From positions 2,534,501-2,598,500 of the forward strand of contig NZ_JACHIU010000001.1 in the NCBI RefSeq assembly GCF_014207705.1: 64,000 bases of DNA, read 5' to 3'. The notes under the pieces are model-generated. The model searched no databases. It was not told where the DNA came from and saw only the letters and a program-made list of their open reading frames with translations. The stretch is from Sphaerisporangium rubeum. GTDB taxonomy: Bacteria; Actinomycetota; Actinomycetes; Streptosporangiales; Streptosporangiaceae. Position 1 is the stretch's first letter. Every line of letters begins with the position of its first letter. A program made the position numbers and the translations under genes. Below, in pieces: positions 51,563 through 60,990 of the stretch.

Positions 51563-52441
51563 GTGACATCGGAAGCGGATGGACCGTCGAAGGACCTGCC
51601 CGCCGAGCCGGAACGGCCCGGAGACCCGTCGGCGCCGCAGACGTCCTCGGAGCAGGATGAGCGTCCCGCGGCGCCGGTACCGGCGAGGCGGGAACACGAT
51701 GAGGCGGCCGAGGCCGAGGTCGCCGAGCTCGTGGGCAAGCTCACCGAGCCCGGGAACCTGAACGGCGCCGAACGGCGCAGGCTGGTGCGCCGGCTCGGCT
51801 TCGCGCTGGCCGACGCCGCACGCAAGGCGAAGACGTCCGGCGCGGTGGGGGGCCGCTGGCTGGCCGACCTGTTCGCGTCGATCGCGCCGCGGTTGCCGAT
51901 CCGCGATCTTGAGGCACTCCAGGAGCACCACTACGGCCTGACCGGCGAACAGCTGGCCGACGACCTGGTGCGCACGGCCACCAAGGCCACCATGGCCGTC
52001 GGCGCGGTCGGTGGCGCCGTCGCGGCCGCCGAGTTCGCCGCGCCGCCGTTGCTGCTGTCGGCCCCGGCACAACTCGTGGCGGAGACGCTCGTCGTCGCCG
52101 CCATCGAGGTGAAGCTCATCGCCGAGCTGCACGAGGTGTACGGCGTGCGGGTGCAGGGCAACGGCAGCCAGCGTGCCGTGGCGTTCACCGGCGCGTGGTC
52201 CAAGCAGCGCGGCGTGGACCCGATGGCGCCGGCGTCGGTGACGCTCGCGCTCGGCACGGCGGCCAAGGCCGCGTTACGCAAACGACTGCTGCGCACCCTC
52301 GGTCGTCACCTCACCACACTCGGACCCTTCCTGACCGGCGCCGTCGCCGGAGGAGCCCTCAACAGAATGGCCACCCGGCGCCTCGCGGAGGTCATCCGCG
52401 CCGATCTGCGCCGCCAGCGCGCTCTGCCTCCCGCACGTTGA
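51563..52441 (+). CDS. Conserved hypothetical protein with hydrophobic helices
   Basis: A 292-aa protein following the DUF4193 gene by 20 bases, so probably co-transcribed. Residues 1-60 are acidic and Pro-rich; about 60-130 are charged helices; about 145-185 is Ala/Val-rich (AVGAVGGAVAAAEFAAPPLLL) and could insert into a membrane; a second Gly/Ala-rich stretch (FLTGAVAGGALNRMATRRLA) lies near the end. Not assigned to a family; a distant resemblance to EcsC-like proteins is a guess. Confidence 0.72.
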   Translation: MTSEADGPSKDLPAEPERPGDPSAPQTSSEQDERPAAPVPARREHDEAAEAEVAELVGKLTEPGNLNGAERRRLVRRLGFALADAARKAKTSGAVGGRWLADLFASIAPRLPIRDLEALQEHHYGLTGEQLADDLVRTATKATMAVGAVGGAVAAAEFAAPPLLLSAPAQLVAETLVVAAIEVKLIAELHEVYGVRVQGNGSQRAVAFTGAWSKQRGVDPMAPASVTLALGTAAKAALRKRLLRTLGRHLTTLGPFLTGAVAGGALNRMATRRLAEVIRADLRRQRALPPAR

Positions 52442-52765
52442 CCTGACCCCCGCCTCTCGCGCGTCAGCCGATCTCCCCGTCCCGCGCCTTGCCTCCCGCG
52501 CGTCAGCCGATCTCCCCGTCCCCCGCGCCTTTCTCCGTCGCCGCGGCCCTGTCGCCGTTTCCTCCGGCCTGCCCTCACGGAAGCCCGTTGTGTGTCTCTC
52601 CCTTTACGGTCGGCTGCTCTGTATCCGGTAAATCAGCCTTTATGTGCCTCTGGGGTGAAAGTTAGGTAAGCCGGGAATGTAGCCCCTGCTATCCCGGTGC
52701 CCCCCATACAGAGAGCTGCGACCGGTTTCGTAAGGTAGTCACAAACCGATCACGAGGGAGGACGC
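52442..52765. other. Region upstream of trehalose-phosphate synthase
   Basis: 324 bases without a gene. It contains two direct copies of a 26-nt sequence (52458-52483 and 52497-52522, period 39), and a CGGTTT-N14-AAACCG inverted repeat at 52723-52748, close to the start of the next gene, which could be an operator or mRNA hairpin. Confidence 0.5.
52458..52522. repeat. Short direct repeat, period 39
   Basis: 26 identical bases at 52458-52483 and 52497-52522, beginning CGCGCGTCAGCCGATC, just after the stop of the hypothetical gene. Confidence 0.7.
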
Positions 52766-54145
52766 GTGCGCAGCTCATTCCTGATCGTCGCGAACCGGCT
52801 GGCCGTCGACCGCACGATCACCGAGGACGGCACCGCCTCCTGGCGGCGCAGTCCAGGAGGTCTCGTCACCGCCATCGCGCCGGTGATGCAGCGCCGGGAC
52901 GGCGCGTGGCTGGGCTGGCACGGTGCCCCGAACGAGGAACTGAAGCCGTTCGAGCACGACGGAATGAACCTCATTCCGGTCCCGCTGTCGGCCAACGAGG
53001 TCGAGCTTTATTACGAAGGATTCTCCAACGCCACCCTGTGGCCGCTCTACCACGACGTGGTCGCCACCCCCGTGTACTCGCGTGTGCTGTGGGACGCCTA
53101 CCGCGCCGTCAACGAGCGCTTCGCGCGCGCCGCCGCCGACATCGCGGCGGACAACGCGGTGGTGTGGGTGCAGGACTACCAGTTGCAGCTCGTCCCCGCG
53201 ATGCTGCGCGCGCTGCGGCCGGACCTGAGGATCGGCTTCTTCCTGCACATCCCGTTCCCGCCGGCCGAGCTGTTCTGGCAGCTCCCGTGGCGGCGCGAGA
53301 TCCTGGAGGGCCTGCTCGGCGCCGACCTCGTCGGCTTCCAGCGGCCAGGTGGAGCGTCCAACTTCATCCGGCTGTGCCGCCGCCAGCTCGGCCTGCAGAA
53401 CCAGCGCCAGGAGATCACCTACGGCGACCGCACCGTGCGCGCCGAGGCGTTCCCCATCTCCGTCGACTTCGGGGAGCTGGACTCGCTGGTGCGCGAACCG
53501 CACATCCTGGCCCGGGCCAAGGAGATCCGCTCGGAGCTCGGCGAACCCGAGCACGTCCTGCTCGGTGTGGACCGGCTCGACTACACCAAGGGCATCGGCC
53601 AGCGGCTGAAGGCGTTCGGCGAGCTGATCGCCGACCGCAGCGTGCGGCCCGGCGAGGCGGTGTTCGTGCAGATCGCCACGCCGAGCCGCGAGCGGGTCGA
53701 GGAGTACCGCAACCTGCGCGACGAGATCGAGCTGCGGGTCGGCCGCATCAACGGCCAGCACGGCATGCTCGGCGTGCCGCCGATCAACTACTTCCACCAG
53801 TCCTACGGCCGCGACGAACTCGCCGCGCTGTACTGCGCCGCCGACGTCATGGTGGTGACGCCGCTGCGCGACGGCATGAACCTCGTGGCCAAGGAGTACG
53901 TGGCCTGCCGCCACGACCTGCGCGGCGCGCTGGTGCTCAGTGAGTTCGCCGGGGCCGCCGACGAGCTCAAGCACGCCTACCTGGTCAACCCCTGGGACAC
54001 CGACGGCCTGAAACGCCAGATGCTCGCCGCGATGCGGGCCACCCCCCACGAGCTGTCACGCCGCATGCGCTCGATGCGCAGGCGCGTGGCGACGTACGAC
54101 GTCGACAGGTGGGCCGGTGACTTCCTCGCGGCGCTGGAGCGCTGA
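52766..54145 (+). CDS. otsA: Trehalose-6-phosphate synthase (GT20)
   Basis: A 459-aa glycosyltransferase making trehalose-6-phosphate from UDP- or GDP-glucose and glucose-6-phosphate, for osmotic and desiccation protection. Family motifs: VANRL at the N-terminus, [40 protein letters not shown] and [17 protein letters not shown] near the C-terminus. GTG at 52766 with GAGGGAGGA upstream. No trehalose-phosphate phosphatase gene is adjacent. Confidence 0.95.
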   Translation: MRSSFLIVANRLAVDRTITEDGTASWRRSPGGLVTAIAPVMQRRDGAWLGWHGAPNEELKPFEHDGMNLIPVPLSANEVELYYEGFSNATLWPLYHDVVATPVYSRVLWDAYRAVNERFARAAADIAADNAVVWVQDYQLQLVPAMLRALRPDLRIGFFLHIPFPPAELFWQLPWRREILEGLLGADLVGFQRPGGASNFIRLCRRQLGLQNQRQEITYGDRTVRAEAFPISVDFGELDSLVREPHILARAKEIRSELGEPEHVLLGVDRLDYTKGIGQRLKAFGELIADRSVRPGEAVFVQIATPSRERVEEYRNLRDEIELRVGRINGQHGMLGVPPINYFHQSYGRDELAALYCAADVMVVTPLRDGMNLVAKEYVACRHDLRGALVLSEFAGAADELKHAYLVNPWDTDGLKRQMLAAMRATPHELSRRMRSMRRRVATYDVDRWAGDFLAALER

Positions 54146-54151
54146 CGTCCG

Positions 54152-54460
54152 CTAGACCTTGTCGGCGATCCGCTCGGCCTTGGCGGGGATGGCCTTCCAC
54201 GCCTGGTACCGCTTGTGGGCCGAGCGGGTGGCCACGATGCGCGCGACCTCCATGCCGACGCCGAGCACCACGGCGAAGCCGACCGCCTCGGCCAGGCTGG
54301 TCTCCAGCGAGTTCGGGTCGGCCGGCGGCTTCTTGCCGGTGGTCTTCTGCCAGCCGAACTCGATGGCCTTGCGCGCGGCGAACCCGACGCCGAGCCCCAC
54401 CACGGCGCCGATGAGGCGCCAGGCCATGTCCTGCTTCTCCTCGTCCGATGTCCTCGGCAC
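54152..54460 (-). CDS. DUF4235 family membrane protein
   Basis: A 102-aa protein with two hydrophobic helices: IGAVVGLGVGFAARKAI near 15-31 and VGFAVVLGVGMEVARIVAT near 60-78, and a basic C-terminus, matching DUF4235. GTG at 54460 was chosen because GAGGGGAG lies 5 bases upstream; ATG at 54427 with GAGGAG is also possible. Divergent from valS, with 85 bases between the starts. Convergent with otsA, only 6 bases apart. Confidence 0.83.
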   Translation of the reverse strand: MPRTSDEEKQDMAWRLIGAVVGLGVGFAARKAIEFGWQKTTGKKPPADPNSLETSLAEAVGFAVVLGVGMEVARIVATRSAHKRYQAWKAIPAKAERIADKV

Positions 54461-54545
54461 GTCGGCTCCCCTCGTCTTCGGCGATCTACGCAGAACCCTA
54501 ATCTCCCACGACGCGCCGTGGGTCGACGCCATACCATGAGGCGGC

Positions 54546-57077
54546 ATGACCGAACAGCGACCGCGTACCGTCCCCGCGAAACCCGCTCTCGACGGGCTGG
54601 AGCAGGTATGGGCCGGCCGCTGGGAGGCCGGCGGCACCTACCGGTTCGACCGCTCCGCCACCCGTGAGCGGATCTACTCGATCGACACCCCGCCACCCAC
54701 CGTGTCCGGGTCCCTGCACGTCGGCCACGTGTTCTCCTACACCCACACCGACGTCGTGGCCCGCTTCCGGCGCATGCGCGGGCAAGAGGTCTTCTACCCC
54801 ATGGGGTGGGACGACAACGGCCTGCCGACCGAGCGCCGCGTGCAGATCCACTTCGGGGTGCGCTGCGACCCCGCGCTGCCGTACGTCCCGGGTCTCGCGC
54901 CGCCGGAGCGGCCCGACGCCAAGCGTCCCGTCGCGGTGTCGCGGCGCAACTTCATCGAGCTGTGCGAGCGGCTCACCGCCGAGGACGAGAAGGCGTTCGA
55001 GGCGCTGTGGCGGCGGCTCGGCCTGTCGGTCGACTGGTCGCTGACCTACACGACGATCGACGCGAACTCCCGTGCCGCGTCGCAGCGGGCCTTCCTGCGC
55101 AACCTGGCGCGCGGCGAGGCGTACGCCGCCGAGGGCCCGACGCTGTGGGACGTCGGGTTCCGCACCGCGGTCGCGCAGGCCGAGCTGGAGGATCGCGAGT
55201 GGCCGGGGGCCTTCCACCGCCTCAGGTTCGGCGGCGTCCCCGGCACGGCGTACGCCGACGGCGTGGTCGTCGAGACCACACGTCCCGAGCTGCTGCCGGC
55301 CTGCGTGGCCCTGGTCGCGCACCCTGACGACGAGCGCTACCGGCCGCTGGTCGGCGCCACGGTGACCACGCCGGTGTTCGGCGTCGAGGTCCCCGTCGTG
55401 GCGCACCCGCTGGCCGAGCCCGGCAAGGGCTCCGGCATCGCCATGATCTGCACCTTCGGCGACGTCACCGACGTCGTGTGGTGGCGTGAGCTCGGCCTGC
55501 CGACCCGTCCGGTCATCGGCTTCGACGGCCGCGTCCTCGCCACGCCGCCGCACGGCGTGCCGGAGGGGCCGTACGCGGAGCTGGCGGGCCGCACCGTGCA
55601 CGGCGCGCGCGAGCGTGTGGTCGAGATGCTGCGCGACGGCGGCGCGCTGCTCGGCGAGCCGCGGCCGGTCAGCCGGCCGGTGAAGTTCTACGAGAAGGGC
55701 GACCGGCCGCTGGAGATCGTCCCGACGCGGCAGTGGTTCATACGCAACGGCGGCAGGGACGCCGATCTGCGCGCGGCGCTGCTCGCGCGGGGGGCCGAGC
55801 TGAGCTGGCACCCCTCCTCCATGCGGGTCCGCTACGACACCTGGGTGGCCGGTCTCGCCGGCGACTGGCTGATCTCCCGCCAGCGGTTCTTCGGCGTGCC
55901 GATCCCCGTGTGGTACCCGCTGGACGCGGCGGGGGAGCCCCGGTACGACGCGCCGATCGTGCCTCAGGAGGACACGCTGCCGGTGGACCCCTCCAGCGAC
56001 GCGCCACCCGGGTACACCGAGGACCAGCGTGGAGAGCCCCATGGCTTCGCCGCCGATCCCGACGTGATGGACACCTGGGCCACCTCCTCGCTCACGCCGC
56101 ACATCGTGTCCGGCTGGGAGCGCGACCCCGACCTGTTCGCGCGGGTGTTCCCCATGGACCTGCGGCCGCAGGCCCACGAGATCATCCGTACGTGGCTGTT
56201 CGCGTCCGTGGTGCGCTCGCACCTGGAGAACGGCGTGCTGCCGTGGCGGGACGCGGCCATTTCCGGCTGGATCCTCGATCCCGACCGCAAGAAGATGTCC
56301 AAGTCCAAGGGCAACGTCACCACGCCGATGGGGCTGCTGGAGGAGTACGGCTCGGACGCGGTCCGCTACTGGGCCGCCGGCGGCCGTCCCGGCACCGACA
56401 CCGCGTTCGACCCCGGTCAGATCAAGGTGGGCCGCCGCCTCGCCATCAAGATCCTCAATGCCTCGCGGTTCGTCCTCGGGTTCGCGGACGGTGACGGAAC
56501 GGTCACCGAGCCGCTGGACCTGTCGATGCTGGCCCGTCTCGCCGCCGTCACCGAGGACGCCACGGCCGCGCTGGAGGCCTACGACTACACGCGGGCCCTG
56601 GAGGGGACCGAGCGGTTCTTCTGGGAGTTCTGCGATGACTACCTGGAGCTGGTGAAGTCCAGGGCCTACGGCTCCGGCTCGGGGGCCCGCTCGGCGCAGG
56701 CGGCGCTGCGGCAGGCCCTGGACGTGCTGCTGCGGCTGTTCGCGCCGTTCCTCCCGTTCGTCACCGAGGAGGTCTGGTCCTGGTGGCGTCCCGGCACCGT
56801 GCACCGCGCTCCGTGGCCCGCCTCGACGGAGGTGGTCCCCGGCGGCGACCCCGGCCTGCTTCCTGTGGTGTCGGAGGTGCTCAGGGAGATCCGCAAGGCC
56901 AAGTCCACCGCTCAGGTGTCCATGCGGGCCGAGGTGGCCGTGCTGACCGTCACCGGGCCGGAGGCCGCACGGATCGTCCCGGCCCGCGATGATCTGCGGG
57001 CCGCCGGGGTGGTCGAGGAGTTCTTGCTCGACACCGAAGGCGCAGGACCGCGTGTCGAGGTGACCTTGGCCGGATGA
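54546..57077 (+). CDS. valS: Valyl-tRNA synthetase
   Basis: Class I aminoacyl-tRNA synthetase, 843 aa, charging tRNA-Val. HIGH-type motif PPPTVSGSLHVGHVF near residue 55, editing domain (LPACVALVAHPDDERY) near 245, KMSKSKGN near 580 and an anticodon-binding domain. The sequence type (GTYRFDRSATRERIYSIDTP, shortened C-terminus) is the archaeal-like lineage of ValS that occurs in many actinomycetes, lacking the long C-terminal coiled coil of the E. coli enzyme. ATG start. Confidence 0.96.
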   Translation: MTEQRPRTVPAKPALDGLEQVWAGRWEAGGTYRFDRSATRERIYSIDTPPPTVSGSLHVGHVFSYTHTDVVARFRRMRGQEVFYPMGWDDNGLPTERRVQIHFGVRCDPALPYVPGLAPPERPDAKRPVAVSRRNFIELCERLTAEDEKAFEALWRRLGLSVDWSLTYTTIDANSRAASQRAFLRNLARGEAYAAEGPTLWDVGFRTAVAQAELEDREWPGAFHRLRFGGVPGTAYADGVVVETTRPELLPACVALVAHPDDERYRPLVGATVTTPVFGVEVPVVAHPLAEPGKGSGIAMICTFGDVTDVVWWRELGLPTRPVIGFDGRVLATPPHGVPEGPYAELAGRTVHGARERVVEMLRDGGALLGEPRPVSRPVKFYEKGDRPLEIVPTRQWFIRNGGRDADLRAALLARGAELSWHPSSMRVRYDTWVAGLAGDWLISRQRFFGVPIPVWYPLDAAGEPRYDAPIVPQEDTLPVDPSSDAPPGYTEDQRGEPHGFAADPDVMDTWATSSLTPHIVSGWERDPDLFARVFPMDLRPQAHEIIRTWLFASVVRSHLENGVLPWRDAAISGWILDPDRKKMSKSKGNVTTPMGLLEEYGSDAVRYWAAGGRPGTDTAFDPGQIKVGRRLAIKILNASRFVLGFADGDGTVTEPLDLSMLARLAAVTEDATAALEAYDYTRALEGTERFFWEFCDDYLELVKSRAYGSGSGARSAQAALRQALDVLLRLFAPFLPFVTEEVWSWWRPGTVHRAPWPASTEVVPGGDPGLLPVVSEVLREIRKAKSTAQVSMRAEVAVLTVTGPEAARIVPARDDLRAAGVVEEFLLDTEGAGPRVEVTLAG

Positions 57078-57233
57078 GGCCGGTTCTCCAGGCCACCGCT
57101 GCCTGACATGGCGGCATAAATGCTGATTAATGTGGACGTAGTGCCTGGCCACAGCGGAGAGGACCCCGGATCGTAGGGGGAACCGGCGTGTAATCCGCGC
57201 GCGCCGTGAGGCCCGGCGTGCCAGTCTGGAGGC

Positions 57234-58442
57234 GTGATCACGGGAGACGGAACGGAAGACCGGCAGGTGCCGGCCGTGCTGGCGGCGGTGGCGTCCTGGA
57301 GCTGGCGCCTGATCGTCATCGGCGTGGTGATCTACTTCTCCGCGCAGATCCTCGAACACCTCAGCTTCGTGGCCCTGCCGGTGGCCATCGCCCTGCTGCT
57401 CACGGCGCTGCTCTACCCGCTCACCCGGCAGTTCCTGCGGTTCGGCATGCGGCCCATCTGGGCCACGTGGTGCACCATGCTGCTCGCCTTCGCGGTCATC
57501 GCCGGGCTCGGCGTCATCATCGGCACCCGCGCCAACGACGAGTTCCCCGGCCTGGTCACCCAGGTGCAGAAGACCTCGCGCGACGTGGAGGCCTGGCTGC
57601 TCACCGGACCGTTCCACCTGCAGAAGGCCCAGATCACCGGCATGGTCGACGAGCTGGCCAAGCAGGCGAACGCGCAGCGCTCGGCGATCACCACCACGCT
57701 GCTGTCCACCGCCGCGCGGGTCGTCGAGGCGCTCGCGGCCATCGTGCTGCTGCTGTTCGTCACGTTCTTCATGCTCAAGGACGGCGACAAGATCTGGTCG
57801 TGGTTCCTGCGCGCGTTCGGCTCCGCCTCGACCCGGGTCGACCGCGCCGGCCGGGCCGCCTGGGTCACACTGTCGCAGTACATCCACGGCACGGTGGTCG
57901 TCGCGGCCATCCACGGCCTGGTCATCGGCATCGTGCTGTTCGGCATGGGGGTGCCGCTGTGGGCCCCGCTCGCCGTGCTGATCTTCTTCGCGAGCTTCAT
58001 CCCCATCGTCGGCATCTTCTTCGCCGGCGGCCTCGCCGCTCTCGTCACGCTCGGCGCCAAAGGCGTCGTGTACGCGCTGGTGTTCGTCGGCATCCTGGTG
58101 ATCGAGCAGCAGTTGGAGAACCACGTGCTCCAGCCGCTGATCGTCGGCAGGGCCGTGCAGTTCCACCCGCTGGCGATCATCCTGGTGCTCGCGGTCGGCG
58201 GCATCCTCGGCGGCATCGCCGGCGCCGCCATCGCCGTCCCCGTCACCGCGGTGATCTACCGCGCGCTGCCGGCGCTGCGCGCCACACCGCCTGAACTGCC
58301 ACCGGCGCCGCCGCACGAGCCCGATCCACCCCCGCCGGACGCCTCCGCCGCCGCTCAGGCCCCGGCGGACGCCGGCGCACCGGAGCCGTCGGAGCCCGCC
58401 GCGCGGGCCGGAGAGGACGTGTCGGCGCAGCGCAGCGGGTAA
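57234..58442 (+). CDS. AI-2E family permease
   Basis: A 402-aa membrane protein with about eight hydrophobic segments arranged as in the AI-2E/PerM (UPF0118) family: paired helices at the N-terminus, a long soluble stretch near 105-155, then VTFFMLKDGDKIWSWF, and the C-terminal signature LEQQLENHVLQPLIVGR-like sequence (IEQQLENHVLQPLIVG). The Pro/Ala-rich tail of about 50 residues is disordered. Family members have been linked to autoinducer or Na+/H+ export; the substrate here is unknown. GTG start. Confidence 0.9.
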   Translation: MITGDGTEDRQVPAVLAAVASWSWRLIVIGVVIYFSAQILEHLSFVALPVAIALLLTALLYPLTRQFLRFGMRPIWATWCTMLLAFAVIAGLGVIIGTRANDEFPGLVTQVQKTSRDVEAWLLTGPFHLQKAQITGMVDELAKQANAQRSAITTTLLSTAARVVEALAAIVLLLFVTFFMLKDGDKIWSWFLRAFGSASTRVDRAGRAAWVTLSQYIHGTVVVAAIHGLVIGIVLFGMGVPLWAPLAVLIFFASFIPIVGIFFAGGLAALVTLGAKGVVYALVFVGILVIEQQLENHVLQPLIVGRAVQFHPLAIILVLAVGGILGGIAGAAIAVPVTAVIYRALPALRATPPELPPAPPHEPDPPPPDASAAAQAPADAGAPEPSEPAARAGEDVSAQRSG

Positions 58443-58485
58443 GGTCTCGACGTGTGACCCCGTTGTGCCATGACAAGGTGAACAG

Positions 58486-58920
58486 ATGATCGAGGTGCTG
58501 ATCCGGCGGCTCGACCCGGAGCTCCCGCTGCCGTCGTACGCGCATCCCGGCGACGCGGGTGCCGATCTGTACGCCACGCAGGACGTCGAGCTGCTCCCCG
58601 GTGAGCGCGCGGTGGTCGGCACCGGCATCGCCATCGCGCTCCCCGACGGGTACGCGGCGTTCGTGCACCCCCGGTCGGGGCTCGCGAGCAGGCACGGCGT
58701 CACCCTGGTCAACGCGCCTGGCACGGTCGACGCCGGCTACCGCGGCGAGATCAAGGTCACGCTGCTCAACACCGACCGCAAGGACTCCCTGCGGATCAGG
58801 CGCGGCGACCGCATTGCGCAGCTCGTGGTGCAGCGCGTGGAGAAGGCGGCGTTCTACGAGGTGGAGCGCCTGCCGGGCTCGGCGCGCGGCGACGGCGGCT
58901 TCGGCTCCACGGGCCGCTGA
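58486..58920 (+). CDS. dut: dUTP pyrophosphatase
   Basis: A 144-aa trimeric dUTPase hydrolysing dUTP to dUMP, which protects DNA from uracil. All five family motifs are present: [45 protein letters not shown] and [13 protein letters not shown] at 58486. Begins a conserved actinobacterial cluster with DUF3710, OB-fold, DUF3159 and TrkA genes. Confidence 0.97.
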   Translation: MIEVLIRRLDPELPLPSYAHPGDAGADLYATQDVELLPGERAVVGTGIAIALPDGYAAFVHPRSGLASRHGVTLVNAPGTVDAGYRGEIKVTLLNTDRKDSLRIRRGDRIAQLVVQRVEKAAFYEVERLPGSARGDGGFGSTGR

Positions 58921-59029
58921 GCCGCGTCCGACGACCACAAGACGCGCCATACGGCGCCATACGGACAGACTGACACCGCCGGCCAGAGGCGATGAAGGCG
59001 ACAAGGCCATAGAGGGAGTGTGAAGGACA

Positions 59030-59704
59030 GTGTTCCGACGCCGCCGCCACGCAGCGGAAGAAGAAGTGACGGCCCCGGCCGCCGAGGAGGCGCCGGTCCC
59101 CGCTCGCGAGTCGGGACCGTGGGACGCCGACGAGGCCCACCCGGAGACCGAGCGCGTCGACCTCGGCGGCCTGCGGCTGCCGATCGGCCCCGGGTTCGAG
59201 GTGCAGCTCAACGTCGCCGGTGACCGCATCGTCGGCGCCGTCGTGCTGGTCAACGAGAGCGCGCTGCAGGTCCACGCGTTCGCCGCGCCGAAGCGCAGCG
59301 GCATCTGGGGCGAGGTCCGCGGCGACCTGGCCCGTGAGCTCACCGCGGCCGGGGGTTCCTGCGAGGAGCAGGACGGCCCGTTCGGCCCCGAGCTGGCCGC
59401 GCGGATCGACCAGGACGGCGACCTGCAGCCGGTGCGGTTCGTCGGCGTGGATGGCCCGCGCTGGTTCCTGCGCGGCGTCATCAGCGGACGCGCCATCGCC
59501 GACCCCGAGGCCGCCAAGGTCCTTGAGGACGTCGTGCGCGACATCGTCGTGGTGCGCGGCGACCAGCCGATGGCTCCGAAGGAACCCATCGAGTTGCGGT
59601 TGCCGGCCGAGGCCCGGCAGGCCGTCGAGCAGGAGGCCGCCAAGGACGGCAGGCCGCCGCTCGATCCGTTCCACCGCGGGCCTGAGATCACCGAGACCCG
59701 CTGA
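59030..59704 (+). CDS. DUF3710 family protein
   Basis: A 224-aa soluble protein conserved in Actinobacteria next to dut. The N-terminus is basic then acidic (MFRRRRHAAEEE); the core contains VDLGGLRLPIGPGFEVQL, KRSGIWGEVRGDLARELTAAGG (in pieces) and VDGPRWFLRGVISGRA, typical of DUF3710. The function is unknown. GTG start. Confidence 0.93.
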   Translation: MFRRRRHAAEEEVTAPAAEEAPVPARESGPWDADEAHPETERVDLGGLRLPIGPGFEVQLNVAGDRIVGAVVLVNESALQVHAFAAPKRSGIWGEVRGDLARELTAAGGSCEEQDGPFGPELAARIDQDGDLQPVRFVGVDGPRWFLRGVISGRAIADPEAAKVLEDVVRDIVVVRGDQPMAPKEPIELRLPAEARQAVEQEAAKDGRPPLDPFHRGPEITETR

Positions 59705-59710
59705 CGTATC

Positions 59711-59730
59711 CTGCGGTCTGTAAACCGCAG
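59711..59730. other. Short inverted repeat between DUF3710 and OB-fold genes
   Basis: CTGCGGT and ACCGCAG arms of 7 bases around a 6-base loop, 6 bases after the DUF3710 stop. Could be a weak attenuator or operator. Confidence 0.4.
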
Positions 59731-59760
59731 AAGGCGTGCCTTTCAAGGATGTGAGCGACG

Positions 59761-60150
59761 ATGAGTACTGCGGAGCCCGTCAGACGCGGGCTGCGCGGGT
59801 TCTTCCGGCGCCTGGCGACCAGCCAGGCGGAGCTGGAGGCCGCGGAGCTCCAGGAGGACCTGGACCGCCACGGCGCGACACCCATCGCGTCGTGCGGCCA
59901 GCGGCGCAGGTTCTGCGTCGCGGGCACGCTGCGTACCGTCACCCTGCGGCCGAGAGGCGGGGTGCCGTCCCTGGAGGCCGAGCTGTACGACGGGTCCGAC
60001 GTCGTCGACCTGGTATGGCTCGGCCGCCGCAAGATCATCGGCATCGAGCCGGGCCGCATGGTGCGCGCCGAGGGCCTGATCAGCATGCAGGACGGACGCA
60101 AAGTGATCTTCAATCCCCGCTACGAGCTGCGCCCCGTGAGCGGCGAGTGA
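59761..60150 (+). CDS. OB-fold nucleic-acid-binding domain protein
   Basis: A 129-aa protein with an OB-fold domain of the RecG/tRNA anticodon-binding type: FCVAGTLRTVTLRPRGGVPSLEAELYDG (in pieces), VVDLVWLGRRKIIGIEPGRMVRAEG and FNPRYELRP. It is conserved at this position between DUF3710 and DUF3159 genes. The role is unknown; binding of DNA or RNA is inferred from fold. Confidence 0.9.
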   Translation: MSTAEPVRRGLRGFFRRLATSQAELEAAELQEDLDRHGATPIASCGQRRRFCVAGTLRTVTLRPRGGVPSLEAELYDGSDVVDLVWLGRRKIIGIEPGRMVRAEGLISMQDGRKVIFNPRYELRPVSGE

Positions 60151-60211
60151 CCGGGCGGGCCGTGGACGACGGGAAAAGGCCGGTGCGAGACGACGTGGCG
60201 GGGAGCGTGCG

Positions 60212-60925
60212 ATGAGTGGACAGGCCGAGCCGGGCCCCGGTGCGCCGGTGGCCGACCAGGACATGACCGCCGAGGAGGTCAGGGCCCATGACACGGTCGA
60301 GTCGGCCATCAGGGCCCAGCTCGCCAAGGCGCTCGGCGGTGTGCGCGGCATCATCGAGGCCGCGGTGCCGACCGTGGCGTTCACCCTGGCGTGGATCACC
60401 ACCGAGCAGCTCAAGACCTCGCTGATCATCGGCATCGGCGCGGCCGTGCTGCTGCTGCTCGTGCGGGTCGTGCAGCGCAGCACCCCGCAGTTCGTGCTGA
60501 ACAGCCTGATCGGCATCGGGATCGGCGCGTTCCTCGCCTCACGTACCGGCGAGGCCAAGGACGTGTTCCTGCCGGGCATCTGGTACAACGGCGGCTACGC
60601 CGTCGTCATGATGTTCTCCATCGCCGTCCGGTGGCCGGTGGTGGGCTTCCTCATCGGCTCGGTGACCGGCGACCCGGTCGGCTGGCGGAGCGACCCCGGC
60701 ATCGTGCGGCTGTGCTCGCGGCTCACCTGGCTGCTGATCCTGCCGTGCCTGCTGCGGGTGGCGGTCCAGTTGCCGCTCTACTGGGCCGACCAGGTGGCCG
60801 TGCTCGGCATCGCCAAGATCGTGCTCGGCTGGCCGTTCCAGGTGGCGGCCCTCGCCGCCATGGTCTGGGTCCTCGCCAGAGGCCGCACCCCCATCGGCCC
60901 GCCGCCACCGGCCACGGGGACCTGA
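60212..60925 (+). CDS. DUF3159 family membrane protein
   Basis: A 237-aa protein with about five or six membrane segments after an acidic N-terminus. The motif ALGGVRGIIEAAVPTVAFTLAW and the later GIWYNGGYAVVMMFSIAVRWPVVGFLIGS (in pieces) are typical of DUF3159. Family resembles intracellular septation protein A-like membrane proteins; the function is unknown. Ends two bases before a terminator hairpin shared with the convergent TrkA-type gene. Confidence 0.92.
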   Translation: MSGQAEPGPGAPVADQDMTAEEVRAHDTVESAIRAQLAKALGGVRGIIEAAVPTVAFTLAWITTEQLKTSLIIGIGAAVLLLLVRVVQRSTPQFVLNSLIGIGIGAFLASRTGEAKDVFLPGIWYNGGYAVVMMFSIAVRWPVVGFLIGSVTGDPVGWRSDPGIVRLCSRLTWLLILPCLLRVAVQLPLYWADQVAVLGIAKIVLGWPFQVAALAAMVWVLARGRTPIGPPPPATGT

Positions 60926-60948
60926 CCCGGCCGGATCACCCGGCCGGG
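60926..60948. terminator. Hairpin between convergent DUF3159 and TrkA-type genes
   Basis: 9-bp perfect stem (CCCGGCCGG and CCGGCCGGG) around ATCAC, directly after the DUF3159 stop codon. Confidence 0.75.
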
Positions 60949-60954
60949 GTCCGT

Positions 60955-60990
60955 GTGCTCAGTGGTGTGCTCAGTGGTGTGCTCAGTGGT
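60955..60990. repeat. Three copies of a 12-nt unit at a stop codon
   Basis: GTGCTCAGTGGT repeated three times. Since 12 is a multiple of three, the minus-strand gene ending at 60983 has two further in-frame TGA codons behind its own. Confidence 0.85.

Noticed and set aside
54498-58724. A 1408-residue open frame on the minus strand opposite valS and the AI-2E permease gene
   Set aside because: It is the antisense shadow of well-supported genes; high GC removes stop codons from that frame. The translation is rich in Arg/His/Gly/Asp with no domain.
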